In this document: piece after piece, positions 31,609 to 40,058 of the stretch
How the letters are laid out: the number at the start of each line of letters is the position of its first letter
How positions within the stretch are numbered: the stretch's first letter is position 1
Origin: Flavobacteriaceae bacterium
GTDB taxonomy: Bacteria > Bacteroidota > Bacteroidia > Flavobacteriales > Flavobacteriaceae
Length of the DNA: 64,000 nt
Direction of reading: 5' to 3'
Assembly (NCBI GenBank): GCA_947448525.1
Contig: CANFNV010000003.1
Location: 1-64,000 of the forward strand
Notes under the pieces: model-generated
The model's database searches: none
Seen by the model: the letters and a program-made list of their open reading frames with translations, nothing else
Told to the model about the DNA's origin: nothing
Position numbers and translations under genes: made by a program

Positions 31609-31812
31609 ATGAAAATTAATTCCATTAAAATAGGATTATTGTTTACAGGGTTATTGATTTGCAATTCATTATTTGCTGCCAATAATCCACCACCTCCACT
31701 ACCACCACCTCCGCCTCCGGTTCCCGTTGACGGTGCCATATTGGTATTAATAATTGCATCATTAATATTAGGATTTTATAAAATATACCATTTTAAAAAA
31801 GTTTCAAAATAA
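31609..31812 (+). CDS. Small proline-rich exported protein with PID-CTERM-like sorting tail
   Basis: A 67-residue protein. A signal peptide ends near LFAAN, followed by a proline tract of about 14 residues. The C-terminus has P-V-D-G, a hydrophobic helix (AILVLIIASLILGFYKIY) and a basic end (HFKKVSK). The order motif, helix, basic tail matches a sorting signal of the PID-CTERM type as I recall it from flavobacteria. The ATG at 31609 is chosen because it begins the signal peptide; the upstream frame is noncoding. It is the first gene outside the mobile element. Function unknown. Confidence 0.7.
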   Translation: MKINSIKIGLLFTGLLICNSLFAANNPPPPLPPPPPPVPVDGAILVLIIASLILGFYKIYHFKKVSK

Positions 31813-31840
31813 CCTGAAGCTTTTTTTGTGCTTAAAATTA

Positions 31841-32428
31841 TCAGTTTTTAAAATGTAATTTGGCTACATATTTTCCAATAACATCAAATTCGAGATTTAT
31901 TTTACTGCCAATTTTAAAATTTTTGAAATTGGTATGTTCGTATGTGTAAGGAATAATAGCTACACTAAATTCATTTATTTTGGAGTCAACAACGGTCAAA
32001 CTTACGCCGTTAACAGTAATAGAACCTTTTTCAATAGTAATATTATTTAATGCGGCATCATATTCAAATGTAAACCTCCAACTTCCATCTGTTTCTTCTA
32101 TTGATTTGCAAATACCAATTTGGTCAACATGTCCTTGAACAATGTGCCCATCTAATCGGTCGCCAAGTTTCATAGCTCGTTCTAAATTTACAACATCAAA
32201 GGTTTTCCAATCGCCAACGTTGGTTTTGTTAATAGTTTCTTGTATTGCAGTAACTACATAGGTATCATTTTCTATAGCTACAACAGTCAAACAAACTCCG
32301 TTGTGAGCTACACTTTGATCAATTTTTAATTCGTTTGTGATAGAAGAACTTACCTTGATGTGTAGGTTTTCATCTTCTTTTCGAAGGTCTTTTATTATTC
32401 CTAGAGTTTCAATTATTCCTGTAAACAT
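31841..32428 (-). CDS. ribE: Riboflavin synthase, alpha subunit
   Basis: A 195-residue enzyme that dismutates two molecules of 6,7-dimethyl-8-ribityllumazine to riboflavin. The N-terminal MFTGIIETLGII is diagnostic, and the two homologous lumazine-binding halves show as VAHNGVCLTVV and ITVNGVSLTVV, about 95 residues apart. GHIVQGHVD lies between them. The start is set at MFTGII (32428), because the extra 18 codons upstream are not conserved in character and run into the pdxA promoter. It is divergent from pdxA. Confidence 0.95.
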   Translation of the reverse strand: MFTGIIETLGIIKDLRKEDENLHIKVSSSITNELKIDQSVAHNGVCLTVVAIENDTYVVTAIQETINKTNVGDWKTFDVVNLERAMKLGDRLDGHIVQGHVDQIGICKSIEETDGSWRFTFEYDAALNNITIEKGSITVNGVSLTVVDSKINEFSVAIIPYTYEHTNFKNFKIGSKINLEFDVIGKYVAKLHFKN

Positions 32429-32445
32429 TTGTCGTTTTATTTTAC

Positions 32446-32453
32446 TAAATTTG
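32446..32453 (+). promoter_or_regulatory. Promoter -7 element of pdxA
   Basis: TAAATTTG followed by CAC in the 60-bp ribE/pdxA divergent gap, 35 bp upstream of the pdxA ATG. TTTG at 32428-32431 may be the -33 element, with short 14-bp spacing. Confidence 0.5.
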
Positions 32454-32488
32454 CACTTCAAAATTAGCAATAAATAGAACAATTGGAC

Positions 32489-33535
32489 ATGAAAAAAGCA
32501 GAAAATATAATCGTCGGAATTTCAATTGGAGATTTAAACGGTATTGGAAGCGAAGTAATCCTTAAAACATTTGAAGATACTCGAATGTTGGAGTTGTGCA
32601 CGCCTGTTATTTTTGCGAATGTTAAAATTCTTTCGTTTATAAAAAAGAATCTAAATTCTGAAGTCGCTCTTCACGGAATTGACAGAATAGAGCAATTGGT
32701 AAAAGGTAAAATAAACGTCTTAAATGTTTGGCGAGAAGGAGTTGATATTAATTTTGGTCAGAATGATGAAAATGTAGGAAGCTATACCATTAAATCTTTT
32801 GTTGCAGCAACAGATGCGTTAAAAAATGGATTGGTAGATGTTTTAGTAACCGCTCCAATGAATAAACACAATATTCAGTCAGAAGATTTTAAATTTCCAG
32901 GTCATACCGATTATTTGGATAAAGAACTGGAAGGAAACGCCTTAATGTTAATGGTTCAAGATAATTTAAGAGTAGGTTTGTTAACCGATCATATTCCGGT
33001 AAATGAAGTAGCAAAGCATTTGACGGAAAAATTAATCATTCAAAAATTAGAAACAATAAACTTGACTCTAAAGCAAGATTTTGGGATCAATAAACCAAAA
33101 ATTGCAGTGCTGGCATTAAATCCGCATGCCGGAGATCAGGGAGTAATTGGAAAAGAAGACGATGAAATTATAAAACCAACGGTAAAAAAAATATTCGAAA
33201 AAGGAATATTTGCTTTTGGTCCGTATTCGGCCGATGGTTTTTTTGGAAGTGGCCAATATAAAAAGTTTGATGCTATAATTGCAACTTATCATGATCAAGG
33301 ATTAATTCCTTTTAAAACCTTGTCTTTTGGAAATGGGGTTAACTATACAGCAGGACTTAATAAGGTAAGAACGTCTCCAGATCACGGAACTGCTTATGAA
33401 ATTGCAGGAAAAGGACTAGCAGATTTTACATCGTTTAAAGAAGCAGTTTATCTTGCAATAGATATTTATAACTCGAGAAATGAGTATTTGGACTTGGTAA
33501 AAAACCCACTCAAAACAAAAGAAAAGCACGGATAA
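32489..33535 (+). CDS. pdxA: 4-hydroxythreonine-4-phosphate dehydrogenase
   Basis: A 348-residue enzyme of pyridoxal phosphate synthesis that oxidises 4-phosphohydroxy-L-threonine with NAD. The family motifs are present: SIGDLNGIGSEVILKTF at the N-terminus (usually GDPNGIGPE), FPGHTDYL near 140, ATYHDQGLIPFK with the metal-binding His, and RTSPDHGTAYEIAG near the C-terminus. The ATG at 32489 is preferred over a TTG two codons earlier. Divergent from ribE. Confidence 0.95.
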   Translation: MKKAENIIVGISIGDLNGIGSEVILKTFEDTRMLELCTPVIFANVKILSFIKKNLNSEVALHGIDRIEQLVKGKINVLNVWREGVDINFGQNDENVGSYTIKSFVAATDALKNGLVDVLVTAPMNKHNIQSEDFKFPGHTDYLDKELEGNALMLMVQDNLRVGLLTDHIPVNEVAKHLTEKLIIQKLETINLTLKQDFGINKPKIAVLALNPHAGDQGVIGKEDDEIIKPTVKKIFEKGIFAFGPYSADGFFGSGQYKKFDAIIATYHDQGLIPFKTLSFGNGVNYTAGLNKVRTSPDHGTAYEIAGKGLADFTSFKEAVYLAIDIYNSRNEYLDLVKNPLKTKEKHG

Positions 33536-33557
33536 ACAAAAAAATGTTTATAACGCT

Positions 33558-33586
33558 TTTGAATTTATAATAAATTCATATCTTTG
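33558..33586 (+). promoter_or_regulatory. Promoter of the DUF177-rpmF-fabH operon
   Basis: TTTG (33558-33561) and TATCTTTG (33579-33586), 17 bp apart, then CAC. This is the standard form of strong Bacteroidota promoters, 42 bp upstream of the DUF177 gene. Confidence 0.65.
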
Positions 33587-33627
33587 CACTCCCAAACCCG
33601 AATCTTCGGATTTGACAAATTGATGAA

Positions 33628-34173
33628 ATGATGAAAGTTACAAATGAATTTTTAATTCCGTTTATTGGATTAAAGTTAAGTAAACATCAATTTGAATTTG
33701 AGATTAAGAAAGCGTTCTTTGATAGTTTTGATTATCACGAATATGAAGATTGTGATATCAAAGTAGATGTAGTTTTAGATAAAAAAAGCACCATGTTGGA
33801 GCTTGCCTTCAAACACAAAGGGACTGTACATGTGCCTTGTGATTTAACAAATGAAATGTTTGATTTGCCAATTAAAGGCAAAATTAAATTGGTAGTAAAT
33901 TTTGGAGAAGAGTACAACAATGACAATGAAGAATTGTTGATTTTGCCCTACGGCGAACATCAAATAGATCTATCTCAATATATTTATGAAATGATAGTGC
34001 TTTCAGTTCCGTTAAAAAGAGTTCATCCAGGAATTAAAGAGGGAACTTTACAAACAGAAACATTAGAAAAATTAACTAAACTATCAGTAAAAGAGCAAAA
34101 AAAAGAAATTAAAAAAGAAGATAATACCGACCCACGTTGGGACAAATTAAAACAACTATTAACGGATAAATAA
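33628..34173 (+). CDS. DUF177 (YceD-like) protein
   Basis: A 181-residue acidic protein of the DUF177/YceD family. The family is found next to rpmF across bacteria and is linked to 23S rRNA accumulation in E. coli and plants. Typical features are the central VPCDLTNEMFDLPIKGKIKL segment, an acidic stretch (FGEEYNNDNEELLIL), LSQYIYEMIVLSVPLKRVHPG, and DPRWDKLKQLL at the C-terminus. The family's usual cysteine pair is reduced to one Cys here (VPCDL). ATG at 33628, with a second at 33631. It is 9 bp upstream of rpmF. Confidence 0.9.
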   Translation: MMKVTNEFLIPFIGLKLSKHQFEFEIKKAFFDSFDYHEYEDCDIKVDVVLDKKSTMLELAFKHKGTVHVPCDLTNEMFDLPIKGKIKLVVNFGEEYNNDNEELLILPYGEHQIDLSQYIYEMIVLSVPLKRVHPGIKEGTLQTETLEKLTKLSVKEQKKEIKKEDNTDPRWDKLKQLLTDK

Positions 34174-34182
34174 TATAGTAAA

Positions 34183-34377
34183 ATGGCACATCCTAAAAGA
34201 AAAATCTCGAAAACAAGAAGAGATAAGAGAAGAACTCATTATAAAGCAACAGCTGCAACAATTGCAACTTGTCCAATAACTGGAGAAGCGCATTTATACC
34301 ACAGAGCATACTGGCATGAAGGTAAAATGTACTACAGAGGCCAAGTAGTAATTGATAAATCTGAAGTAGCGGCTTAA
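34183..34377 (+). CDS. rpmF: Large-subunit ribosomal protein bL32
   Basis: A 64-residue ribosomal protein with the classic start [19 protein letters not shown] and a C-terminal half containing [14 protein letters not shown]. Only one Cys is present, so this is the zinc-free (C-minus) form. It lies between the DUF177 gene and fabH, the usual conserved neighbourhood. A terminator hairpin follows at 34400. Confidence 0.96.
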   Translation: MAHPKRKISKTRRDKRRTHYKATAATIATCPITGEAHLYHRAYWHEGKMYYRGQVVIDKSEVAA

Positions 34378-34399
34378 TTAATATTTAAATTTACATTTA

Positions 34400-34424
34400 A
34401 ACTCTCACATTGTGAGAGTTTTTT
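34400..34424 (+). terminator. Terminator after rpmF
   Basis: AACTCTCACA and TGTGAGAGTT form a hairpin followed by a T run, between rpmF and fabH. Confidence 0.8.
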
Positions 34425-34515
34425 GTTTTTTATAAAATTTAACTATAACTAAATAATTTTTTGTAAATTTCACCTCTTTTAAAATGATCTTTTTAAGAGA
34501 CAATAAAATAGTAAT

Positions 34516-35514
34516 ATGAGTACAATTACAGCCGCAATTACAGCAGTTGGTGGGTATGTTCCTGACTTTGTTTTGTCTAATCAAGTTTTAGAAACTTTAG
34601 TTGAAACCAATGATGAGTGGATAACCACAAGAACAGGGATAAAAGAAAGACGAGTACTTAAAGAACCTGGCAAAGGAACTTCTTTCTTGGCGATAAAAGC
34701 CGCACAAGATTTAATTAAAAGAGGGAATGTAAACCCAGAAGAAATAGATTTAGTAATAATGGCTACCACTACACCTGACATGCTAGTAGCATCCACAGGA
34801 GTTTATGTTGCCACACAAATTGGTGCAGTAAATGCATTTGGGTATGATTTGCAAGCAGCTTGTTCAAGTTTTCTTTTCGGAATGTCAATTGCAGCAGCAC
34901 ATATTCAATCGGGCAGATATAAAAAAGTATTGTTAATTGGTGCTGATAAAATGTCATCAATTATTGATTATACGGATAGAGCAACTTGTATTATCTTTGG
35001 TGATGGAGCAGGAGCCGCTTTGTTTGAGCCTAATTACGAAGGACTTGGTTTGCAAGACGAACTTTTGCGATCTGATGGAATTGGAAGAGAATATTTAAAA
35101 ATTGATGCAGGGGGTTCTATTTTGCCCGCATCAAAAGAAACGGTAGAAAATAGTCAACACTTTGTTTTTCAAGATGGAAAAACCGTTTTCAAATATGCAG
35201 TATCAGGAATGGCAGATGTAAGTGAAAAAATAATGCAACGGAATAATCTTACTAAAGAAGATGTAAATTGGTTAATTGCACATCAAGCAAATAAGAGGAT
35301 TATAGATGCAACTTCTTCAAGAATGGGACTTGAAGAAGATAAAGTTCTTATAAATATTCAAAAATATGGAAACACTACTTCAGCAACTTTACCCTTGTTA
35401 TTGAGTGATTTCGAAAATAAATTTAAAAAAGGAGATAACCTTATCTTTGCTGCTTTTGGCGGTGGATTTACTTGGGGTTCAATCTACTTAAAATGGGCAT
35501 ACAACAAACAATAA
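34516..35514 (+). CDS. fabH: Beta-ketoacyl-ACP synthase III
   Basis: A 332-residue condensing enzyme that starts fatty-acid synthesis by joining an acyl-CoA primer to malonyl-ACP. The triad is recognisable: C116 in LQAACSSFLFG, His in LIAHQANKRI (near 257) and Asn in YGNTTSATLP (near 287). The N-terminal NDEWITTRTGIKERR is typical. accB and accC follow, so the cluster supplies malonyl-CoA and uses it. Confidence 0.96.
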   Translation: MSTITAAITAVGGYVPDFVLSNQVLETLVETNDEWITTRTGIKERRVLKEPGKGTSFLAIKAAQDLIKRGNVNPEEIDLVIMATTTPDMLVASTGVYVATQIGAVNAFGYDLQAACSSFLFGMSIAAAHIQSGRYKKVLLIGADKMSSIIDYTDRATCIIFGDGAGAALFEPNYEGLGLQDELLRSDGIGREYLKIDAGGSILPASKETVENSQHFVFQDGKTVFKYAVSGMADVSEKIMQRNNLTKEDVNWLIAHQANKRIIDATSSRMGLEEDKVLINIQKYGNTTSATLPLLLSDFENKFKKGDNLIFAAFGGGFTWGSIYLKWAYNKQ

Positions 35515-35540
35515 AAACTATAACTAAAACAAATAATATT

Positions 35541-36023
35541 ATGGATTTAAAAGAAATTCAAAACCTAATCAAATTTGTATCTAATTCGGGAGTGGCAGAA
35601 GTAAAGTTAGAAACTGGAGACATTAAAATCACTATCAGGACTACTTTAGAAGGAAATACTCCGGAAATCACTTATGTTCAACAAGCACCGATGCAACAAG
35701 CACTTACGCAGGCAGCTGCTCCTGTAGCTCAAGCAAAAGAAACGTCAGTTGCAGCTCCAACAGTTGCTGATGATAATGCTAAATATGTGACTATTAAATC
35801 ACCAATGATTGGAACTTTTTACAGAAAACCATCGCCAGATAAACCTTCATTTATAGAAGTTGGGTCTTCCATTGCTAAAGGAGATGTACTTTGCGTAGTT
35901 GAAGCCATGAAATTATTCAATGAAATTGAAGCTGAAATTTCAGGTAAAATTGTTAAAATTCTAATTGATGATATGTCGCCAGTTGAATTTGATCAACCTT
36001 TATTCTTAGTAGATCCATCTTAA
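35541..36023 (+). CDS. accB: Biotin carboxyl carrier protein of acetyl-CoA carboxylase
   Basis: A 160-residue carrier. An N-terminal domain (MDLKEIQNLIKFVSNSGVAE) and an Ala/Gln/Pro-rich linker lead to the biotinyl domain with the modified lysine in VEAMKLFNEIEAE. The C-terminal VEFDQPLFLVDPS is typical. The start is at MDLKEI (35541); the longer frame overlapping fabH is spurious. It carries the carboxyl group from AccC to the transferase. A heptamer repeat separates it from accC. Confidence 0.95.
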   Translation: MDLKEIQNLIKFVSNSGVAEVKLETGDIKITIRTTLEGNTPEITYVQQAPMQQALTQAAAPVAQAKETSVAAPTVADDNAKYVTIKSPMIGTFYRKPSPDKPSFIEVGSSIAKGDVLCVVEAMKLFNEIEAEISGKIVKILIDDMSPVEFDQPLFLVDPS

Positions 36024-36026
36024 AAA

Positions 36027-36054
36027 GTTAGAAGTTAGAAGTTAGAAGTTAGAA
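36027..36054 (+). repeat. Four tandem copies of GTTAGAA
   Basis: A perfect 7-bp tandem repeat starting 3 bp after the accB stop, followed by a second AT-rich repeat pair (TTGTCTAATT twice) up to accC. Confidence 0.85.
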
Positions 36055-36112
36055 GTTTTCTATCTTCCAAATTGTCTAATTGACACATTGTCTAATTATC
36101 TAATTAAAAAAT

Positions 36113-37459
36113 ATGTTTAAAAAAATATTAATTGCCAATAGAGGTGAAATTGCACTTCGTGTAATAAGAACCTGTAGAGAAATGGGAATAAAAACAGTTG
36201 CCGTTTATTCTACTGCCGATGCCGAGAGTTTGCATGTTAAGTTTGCAGACGAAGCCGTTTGTATCGGTCCACCACCAAGTAATTTATCTTACTTAAAAAT
36301 GTCAAATATTATTGCAGCTGCTGAAATTACTAATGCAGATGCAATTCACCCAGGGTATGGTTTCTTGTCAGAAAATGCTAAATTTTCTAAAATTTGTCAA
36401 GAACACGGAATAAAATTTATTGGAGCATCACCAGAAATGATAGATAGAATGGGGGATAAAGCATCTGCAAAAGCCACCATGATTGAAGCTGGAGTTCCAT
36501 GTGTTCCAGGTTCTGTTGGAATTTTAGAATCTTACGAACAAGCCGAAAAATTAGCTGCTGAATTTGGTTATCCAGTAATGCTTAAAGCAACTGCTGGTGG
36601 CGGTGGAAAAGGAATGCGCGCCGTATGGAAGCAAGATGAATTACTAAAAGCTTGGGAAGGAGCACGTCAAGAATCGGCAGCTGCTTTTGGAAATGACGGA
36701 ATGTATCTTGAAAAATTAATTGAAGAACCTCGTCATATTGAAATTCAAGTGGTTGGTGATTCTTATGGAAAAGCATGTCACCTTTCAGAAAGAGATTGTT
36801 CTGTTCAACGACGTCACCAAAAATTAACGGAAGAAACACCTTCTCCATTTATGACAGACGAATTACGTCAAAAAATGGGGGAAGCTGCGGTGAAAGCTGC
36901 AGAATACATAAAGTATGAAGGTGCAGGAACTGTAGAGTTTTTAGTTGATAAACACAGAAATTTCTACTTTATGGAAATGAATACTCGTATCCAAGTAGAA
37001 CACCCAATTACAGAACAAGTTGTTGACTATGATTTAATTCGTGAACAAATTTTAGTGGCCGCAGGCGTTCCAATTTCAGGAAAAAATTATTTTCCAAACC
37101 TTCACGCAATAGAATGCCGTATTAATGCTGAAGACCCATACAATGATTTTCGTCCTTCACCAGGAAAAATCACTGTTCTTCATTCTCCAGGTGGACACGG
37201 TGTGCGATTAGATACCCATGTTTATGCAGGTTATACAATTCCACCAAATTATGATTCAATGATTGCCAAGTTAATTACTACTGCTCAAACACGGGAGGAA
37301 GCAATTAATAAAATGAAACGTGCATTAGATGAGTTTTATATTGAAGGAATCAAAACAACAATTCCTTTTCATAGACAATTAATGGAAGAACCAGAGTATA
37401 TAGCAGGAAATTATACTACTGCATTTATGGATACTTTCAAAATGAGAGAAGTAGAATAA
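36113..37459 (+). CDS. accC: Biotin carboxylase of acetyl-CoA carboxylase
   Basis: A 448-residue enzyme that carboxylates biotin on AccB using ATP and bicarbonate. The ATP-grasp family marks are [17 protein letters not shown] at the start, the Gly-rich loop [32 protein letters not shown], and the catalytic [14 protein letters not shown]. Length is normal. It follows accB by 89 bp, and a bidirectional terminator lies after it. Confidence 0.97.
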   Translation: MFKKILIANRGEIALRVIRTCREMGIKTVAVYSTADAESLHVKFADEAVCIGPPPSNLSYLKMSNIIAAAEITNADAIHPGYGFLSENAKFSKICQEHGIKFIGASPEMIDRMGDKASAKATMIEAGVPCVPGSVGILESYEQAEKLAAEFGYPVMLKATAGGGGKGMRAVWKQDELLKAWEGARQESAAAFGNDGMYLEKLIEEPRHIEIQVVGDSYGKACHLSERDCSVQRRHQKLTEETPSPFMTDELRQKMGEAAVKAAEYIKYEGAGTVEFLVDKHRNFYFMEMNTRIQVEHPITEQVVDYDLIREQILVAAGVPISGKNYFPNLHAIECRINAEDPYNDFRPSPGKITVLHSPGGHGVRLDTHVYAGYTIPPNYDSMIAKLITTAQTREEAINKMKRALDEFYIEGIKTTIPFHRQLMEEPEYIAGNYTTAFMDTFKMREVE

Positions 37460-37514
37460 AAAATTATTATTGCTAGACCATGTGCTATTCTGAATAGCTC
37501 TTTTCAAGAGAATA

Positions 37515-37560
37515 AAAAACGCTTTTAATAGGATGGAACATCCTTTAGAAGCGTTTTTAT
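37515..37560. terminator. Bidirectional terminator between accC and lpxH
   Basis: AAAACGCTT pairs with AAGCGTTTT, with an inner AGGATG/CATCCT stem. A and T runs on both sides suit the convergent genes. Confidence 0.8.
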
Positions 37561-37591
37561 TTTGTGTTTATAAAGTTGTGAGTTGGCTTAA

Positions 37592-38347
37592 TTATTTATA
37601 CTCTTTTAATTCAAATTTATCTCCATCAAAAACACCATAGGTAAAATAACCAATCCAATCTCCAGTATTAATATATTCGGAGTTTTCACCAACATTTACA
37701 ATCATAGGCAAATGTCTGTGACCAAAAACAAAGAAATTGTAGTGCTTGGTTTCTAATTTCTTTTTAGAATATAAAATCAGCCACTCGTTGTCTTCACCAA
37801 GATATTTTACATCTTCAGCTCCAGAAATCAATTTGTTTTTAACCGAAAGATATTGAGCTAATTTCATTCCAATATCGGGATGCAACCAGCGATAAAGCCA
37901 TTTCGAAAAAGGGTGGACAAAAACTTTTTTCATTCTTTTATACCCGTTATCGCCAGGACCTTTTCCATCTCCATGACCAATTAAAAAAGTTTTATTGTGA
38001 AACTTAAATTCTTGATTATCATGATAAACAGGAATATTCAGTTCTTTTTGAAAATAATCATTCATCCACAAATCGTGGTTTCCAACGAAAAAATAAATTG
38101 GGATTCCGCTGTCGCGAATTTCGGCTAATTTTCCAAGCACCCGAACAAAACCTTTTGGTACAACGGTTTTATATTCGAACCAAAAATCGAATAAATCACC
38201 CAAAAGAAAAATGGCATCAGCATCAATTTTTATTTCGTCTAACCAAGCAACAAACTTTTGCTCCCGCGGAAAACTTGCCGCAGCAGTTGGTGCGCCAAAA
38301 TGTTGATCGGAAGCAAAATAGATTTTTTTATTTTTGGTTAATTCCAT
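37592..38347 (-). CDS. lpxH: UDP-2,3-diacylglucosamine diphosphatase
   Basis: A 251-residue calcineurin-like phosphoesterase. The metal ligands are in ASDQHFG, LLGDLFDFWFEYK, FVGNHDLWM, IGHGDGKGPGDNGYK and FVFGHRHLP. The YLSVKNKLISG and GHGDG features fit LpxH, which hydrolyses UDP-2,3-diacylglucosamine to lipid X in lipid A synthesis at the inner membrane. The length is typical of the flavobacterial enzyme. It lies 51 bp downstream of queD on the same strand. Confidence 0.88.
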   Translation of the reverse strand: MELTKNKKIYFASDQHFGAPTAAASFPREQKFVAWLDEIKIDADAIFLLGDLFDFWFEYKTVVPKGFVRVLGKLAEIRDSGIPIYFFVGNHDLWMNDYFQKELNIPVYHDNQEFKFHNKTFLIGHGDGKGPGDNGYKRMKKVFVHPFSKWLYRWLHPDIGMKLAQYLSVKNKLISGAEDVKYLGEDNEWLILYSKKKLETKHYNFFVFGHRHLPMIVNVGENSEYINTGDWIGYFTYGVFDGDKFELKEYK

Positions 38348-38398
38348 ATTAAATTAAATAAGAACTTCGGACTCATATTGGTGTGATAATTTTAGTTT

Positions 38399-38851
38399 TT
38401 AGTGATTATCAGAATCAAACCATTCGGCAAAGGAGCTTTCTGTTTCTTGCAATTTTAAAGAATACAATTCAATTTCATTTGGCAATCGGTATTTGATTTT
38501 TCTAGCAAAATCAATAACCATATTTTCACTAGTTGGCTGATAATCTACTAAAATCACATGATGCCCACGGTTAGAAAGTTCATTAGCTAATTCTACATGT
38601 GGAGTATTTTTATTAAAAACAGTTGCATGGTCAAATAAATCGACAATCTCTTCTTTGACAATTTTTTTCAAATCAGAAAAATCGATTACCATTCCGAACT
38701 TTACATTATTTGAGTCTAAAATTGGCGTTCCAATAACGGTTACTGAAAGTTTGTAACTATGTCCGTGAACGTTTTTGCATTTTCCATCGTAGCCATAAAG
38801 TGCATGACCGGTTTCAAAAGAAAATTGCTTAGTAATTCTGATTTTACTCAT
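38399..38851 (-). CDS. queD: 6-carboxy-tetrahydropterin synthase (QueD/PTPS family)
   Basis: A 150-residue enzyme converting dihydroneopterin triphosphate to 6-carboxytetrahydropterin in queuosine synthesis. Zinc ligands are in FETGHALYGYDG and KNVHGHSYKLSV, and the catalytic Cys is in GKCKNVHG. The C-terminal KLQETESSFAEW is also characteristic. The start is at MSKIRITKQ (38851), and the seven codons before it are not needed. It probably shares a transcript with lpxH. Confidence 0.9.
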   Translation of the reverse strand: MSKIRITKQFSFETGHALYGYDGKCKNVHGHSYKLSVTVIGTPILDSNNVKFGMVIDFSDLKKIVKEEIVDLFDHATVFNKNTPHVELANELSNRGHHVILVDYQPTSENMVIDFARKIKYRLPNEIELYSLKLQETESSFAEWFDSDNH

Positions 38852-39005
38852 TAGGAAATGATTTGATTGCAAATTTACAAAAAAATAAAATCATATTTCG
38901 AGCTCTTGCTTTAAAGTTGTTTTATTGACCGCCTAAATCTTAACGGCAAAAACAACAATTTTTTATATTATCGATGCAATCAAAAAAACAATCATTTAAA
39001 CAAAA

Positions 39006-39030
39006 CGAGCCCGATAGAATATCGAGCTCA
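39006..39030 (-). terminator. Terminator of rplU-rpmA
   Basis: GAGCCCGATA and TATCGAGCTC pair except at one position, and a T-rich stretch follows on the minus strand. It lies about 50 bp after the rpmA stop. Confidence 0.65.
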
Positions 39031-39077
39031 TTAGTAATACAATTAATTATAATTGGTCTAAATTTTTAAAAAATAGA

Positions 39078-39338
39078 CTATGCTTCAAAAGGAATTATAG
39101 AAACAAACGACTTATCGCCAGCTTTTTTCTGAAATTTCACAACTCCATCAACTCTTGCATGTAAAGTATGATCTTTACTAATGTAAACGTTTTCACCTGG
39201 ATTGTGTTTTGAACCTCTTTGTCTTACGATAATGTTTCCAGCAATTGCAGCTTGACCACCATATATCTTAACGCCTAAACGTTTTGAATGTGATTCTCTA
39301 CCATTCTTCGAACTACCGACACCTTTCTTGTGAGCCAT
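39078..39338 (-). CDS. rpmA: Large-subunit ribosomal protein bL27
   Basis: An 86-residue protein beginning [20 protein letters not shown], followed by [16 protein letters not shown] and [15 protein letters not shown], all standard for bL27. It has no N-terminal extension requiring cleavage. It is 22 bp downstream of rplU, the usual arrangement. Confidence 0.97.
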   Translation of the reverse strand: MAHKKGVGSSKNGRESHSKRLGVKIYGGQAAIAGNIIVRQRGSKHNPGENVYISKDHTLHARVDGVVKFQKKAGDKSFVSIIPFEA

Positions 39339-39360
39339 GATGTTTTGGTTTTATAAGTTA

Positions 39361-39834
39361 TTACTCTTGACTATCTGTTTTTTTTGTTTTTTTAGGAGCT
39401 GCTGCCACTTCTTCAGTTGATTTTGTAGCTTTAGGAGATTTGACTTTTTTAGGAGCCACTACTTCTTCTGCAGTTTCAACTACCGGAGTTGCTTCTTTTT
39501 TAGGAGCTGCTTTCTTTCCACCAGTAGCACTAATTCCTTCAATAAGAATTTGTGTTAAATACTGACGGTGTCCGTTTCTCTTTTTGTAACCTTTTCTTCT
39601 TTTCTTTTTGAAAACGATTACTTTATCACCTTTTAAGTGTTGTAACACTTTGGCTTCTACTGAAGCACCTTCTATAGCTGGGGCGCCTAAAGTAATGTTT
39701 CCATTGTCATCTAATAAAAGAACTTTATCAAAAGAAACTTTTGATCCTTCTTCATTAGTTAAACGGTGAACATAAACCTTTAAGTCTTTGCTTACTTTAA
39801 ATTGTTGCCCTGCTATCTCTACGATTGCGTACAT
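39361..39834 (-). CDS. rplU: Large-subunit ribosomal protein bL21
   Basis: A 157-residue protein. The first 105 residues are a normal bL21 (MYAIVEIAGQQFKVSKDLKV, then KKKRRKGYKKRNGHRQ). After that comes a low-complexity tail of about 50 residues rich in Ala, Lys, Pro and Glu (KKAAPKKEATPVVETAEEVV), a lineage-specific extension. The promoter at 39867-39896 fits the consensus well. It is the first gene of the rplU-rpmA operon. Confidence 0.96.
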   Translation of the reverse strand: MYAIVEIAGQQFKVSKDLKVYVHRLTNEEGSKVSFDKVLLLDDNGNITLGAPAIEGASVEAKVLQHLKGDKVIVFKKKRRKGYKKRNGHRQYLTQILIEGISATGGKKAAPKKEATPVVETAEEVVAPKKVKSPKATKSTEEVAAAPKKTKKTDSQE

Positions 39835-39866
39835 AACAAATTGTTTAGTTAATTTTTTTAAGGTTG

Positions 39867-39896
39867 CAAATATACAAATTAATATTTCTTGTACAA
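39867..39896 (-). promoter_or_regulatory. Promoter of rplU-rpmA
   Basis: On the minus strand, TTG (39896-39894) lies 19 bp before TATATTTG (39874-39867), a near-ideal Bacteroidota promoter 33 bp upstream of the rplU start. Confidence 0.75.
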
Positions 39897-40058
39897 CTCT
39901 ATTTTAAAAAAGTTTTAAGTTAAAAATCAATCGTTTATATTTTAGATACTATTCTGTTTAATCTATTTATAAAAACAAATAAAAAAATCTACATTTGTGT
40001 AACTAAAAATGCAATTAGAATACTAATGGTGTTATTAACTAAAATACAAATAGTTTTT

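Noticed and set aside
31557..31739. Glycine-rich reverse frame opposite the proline tract
   Set aside because: Direct complement of the proline codons in the exported small protein.
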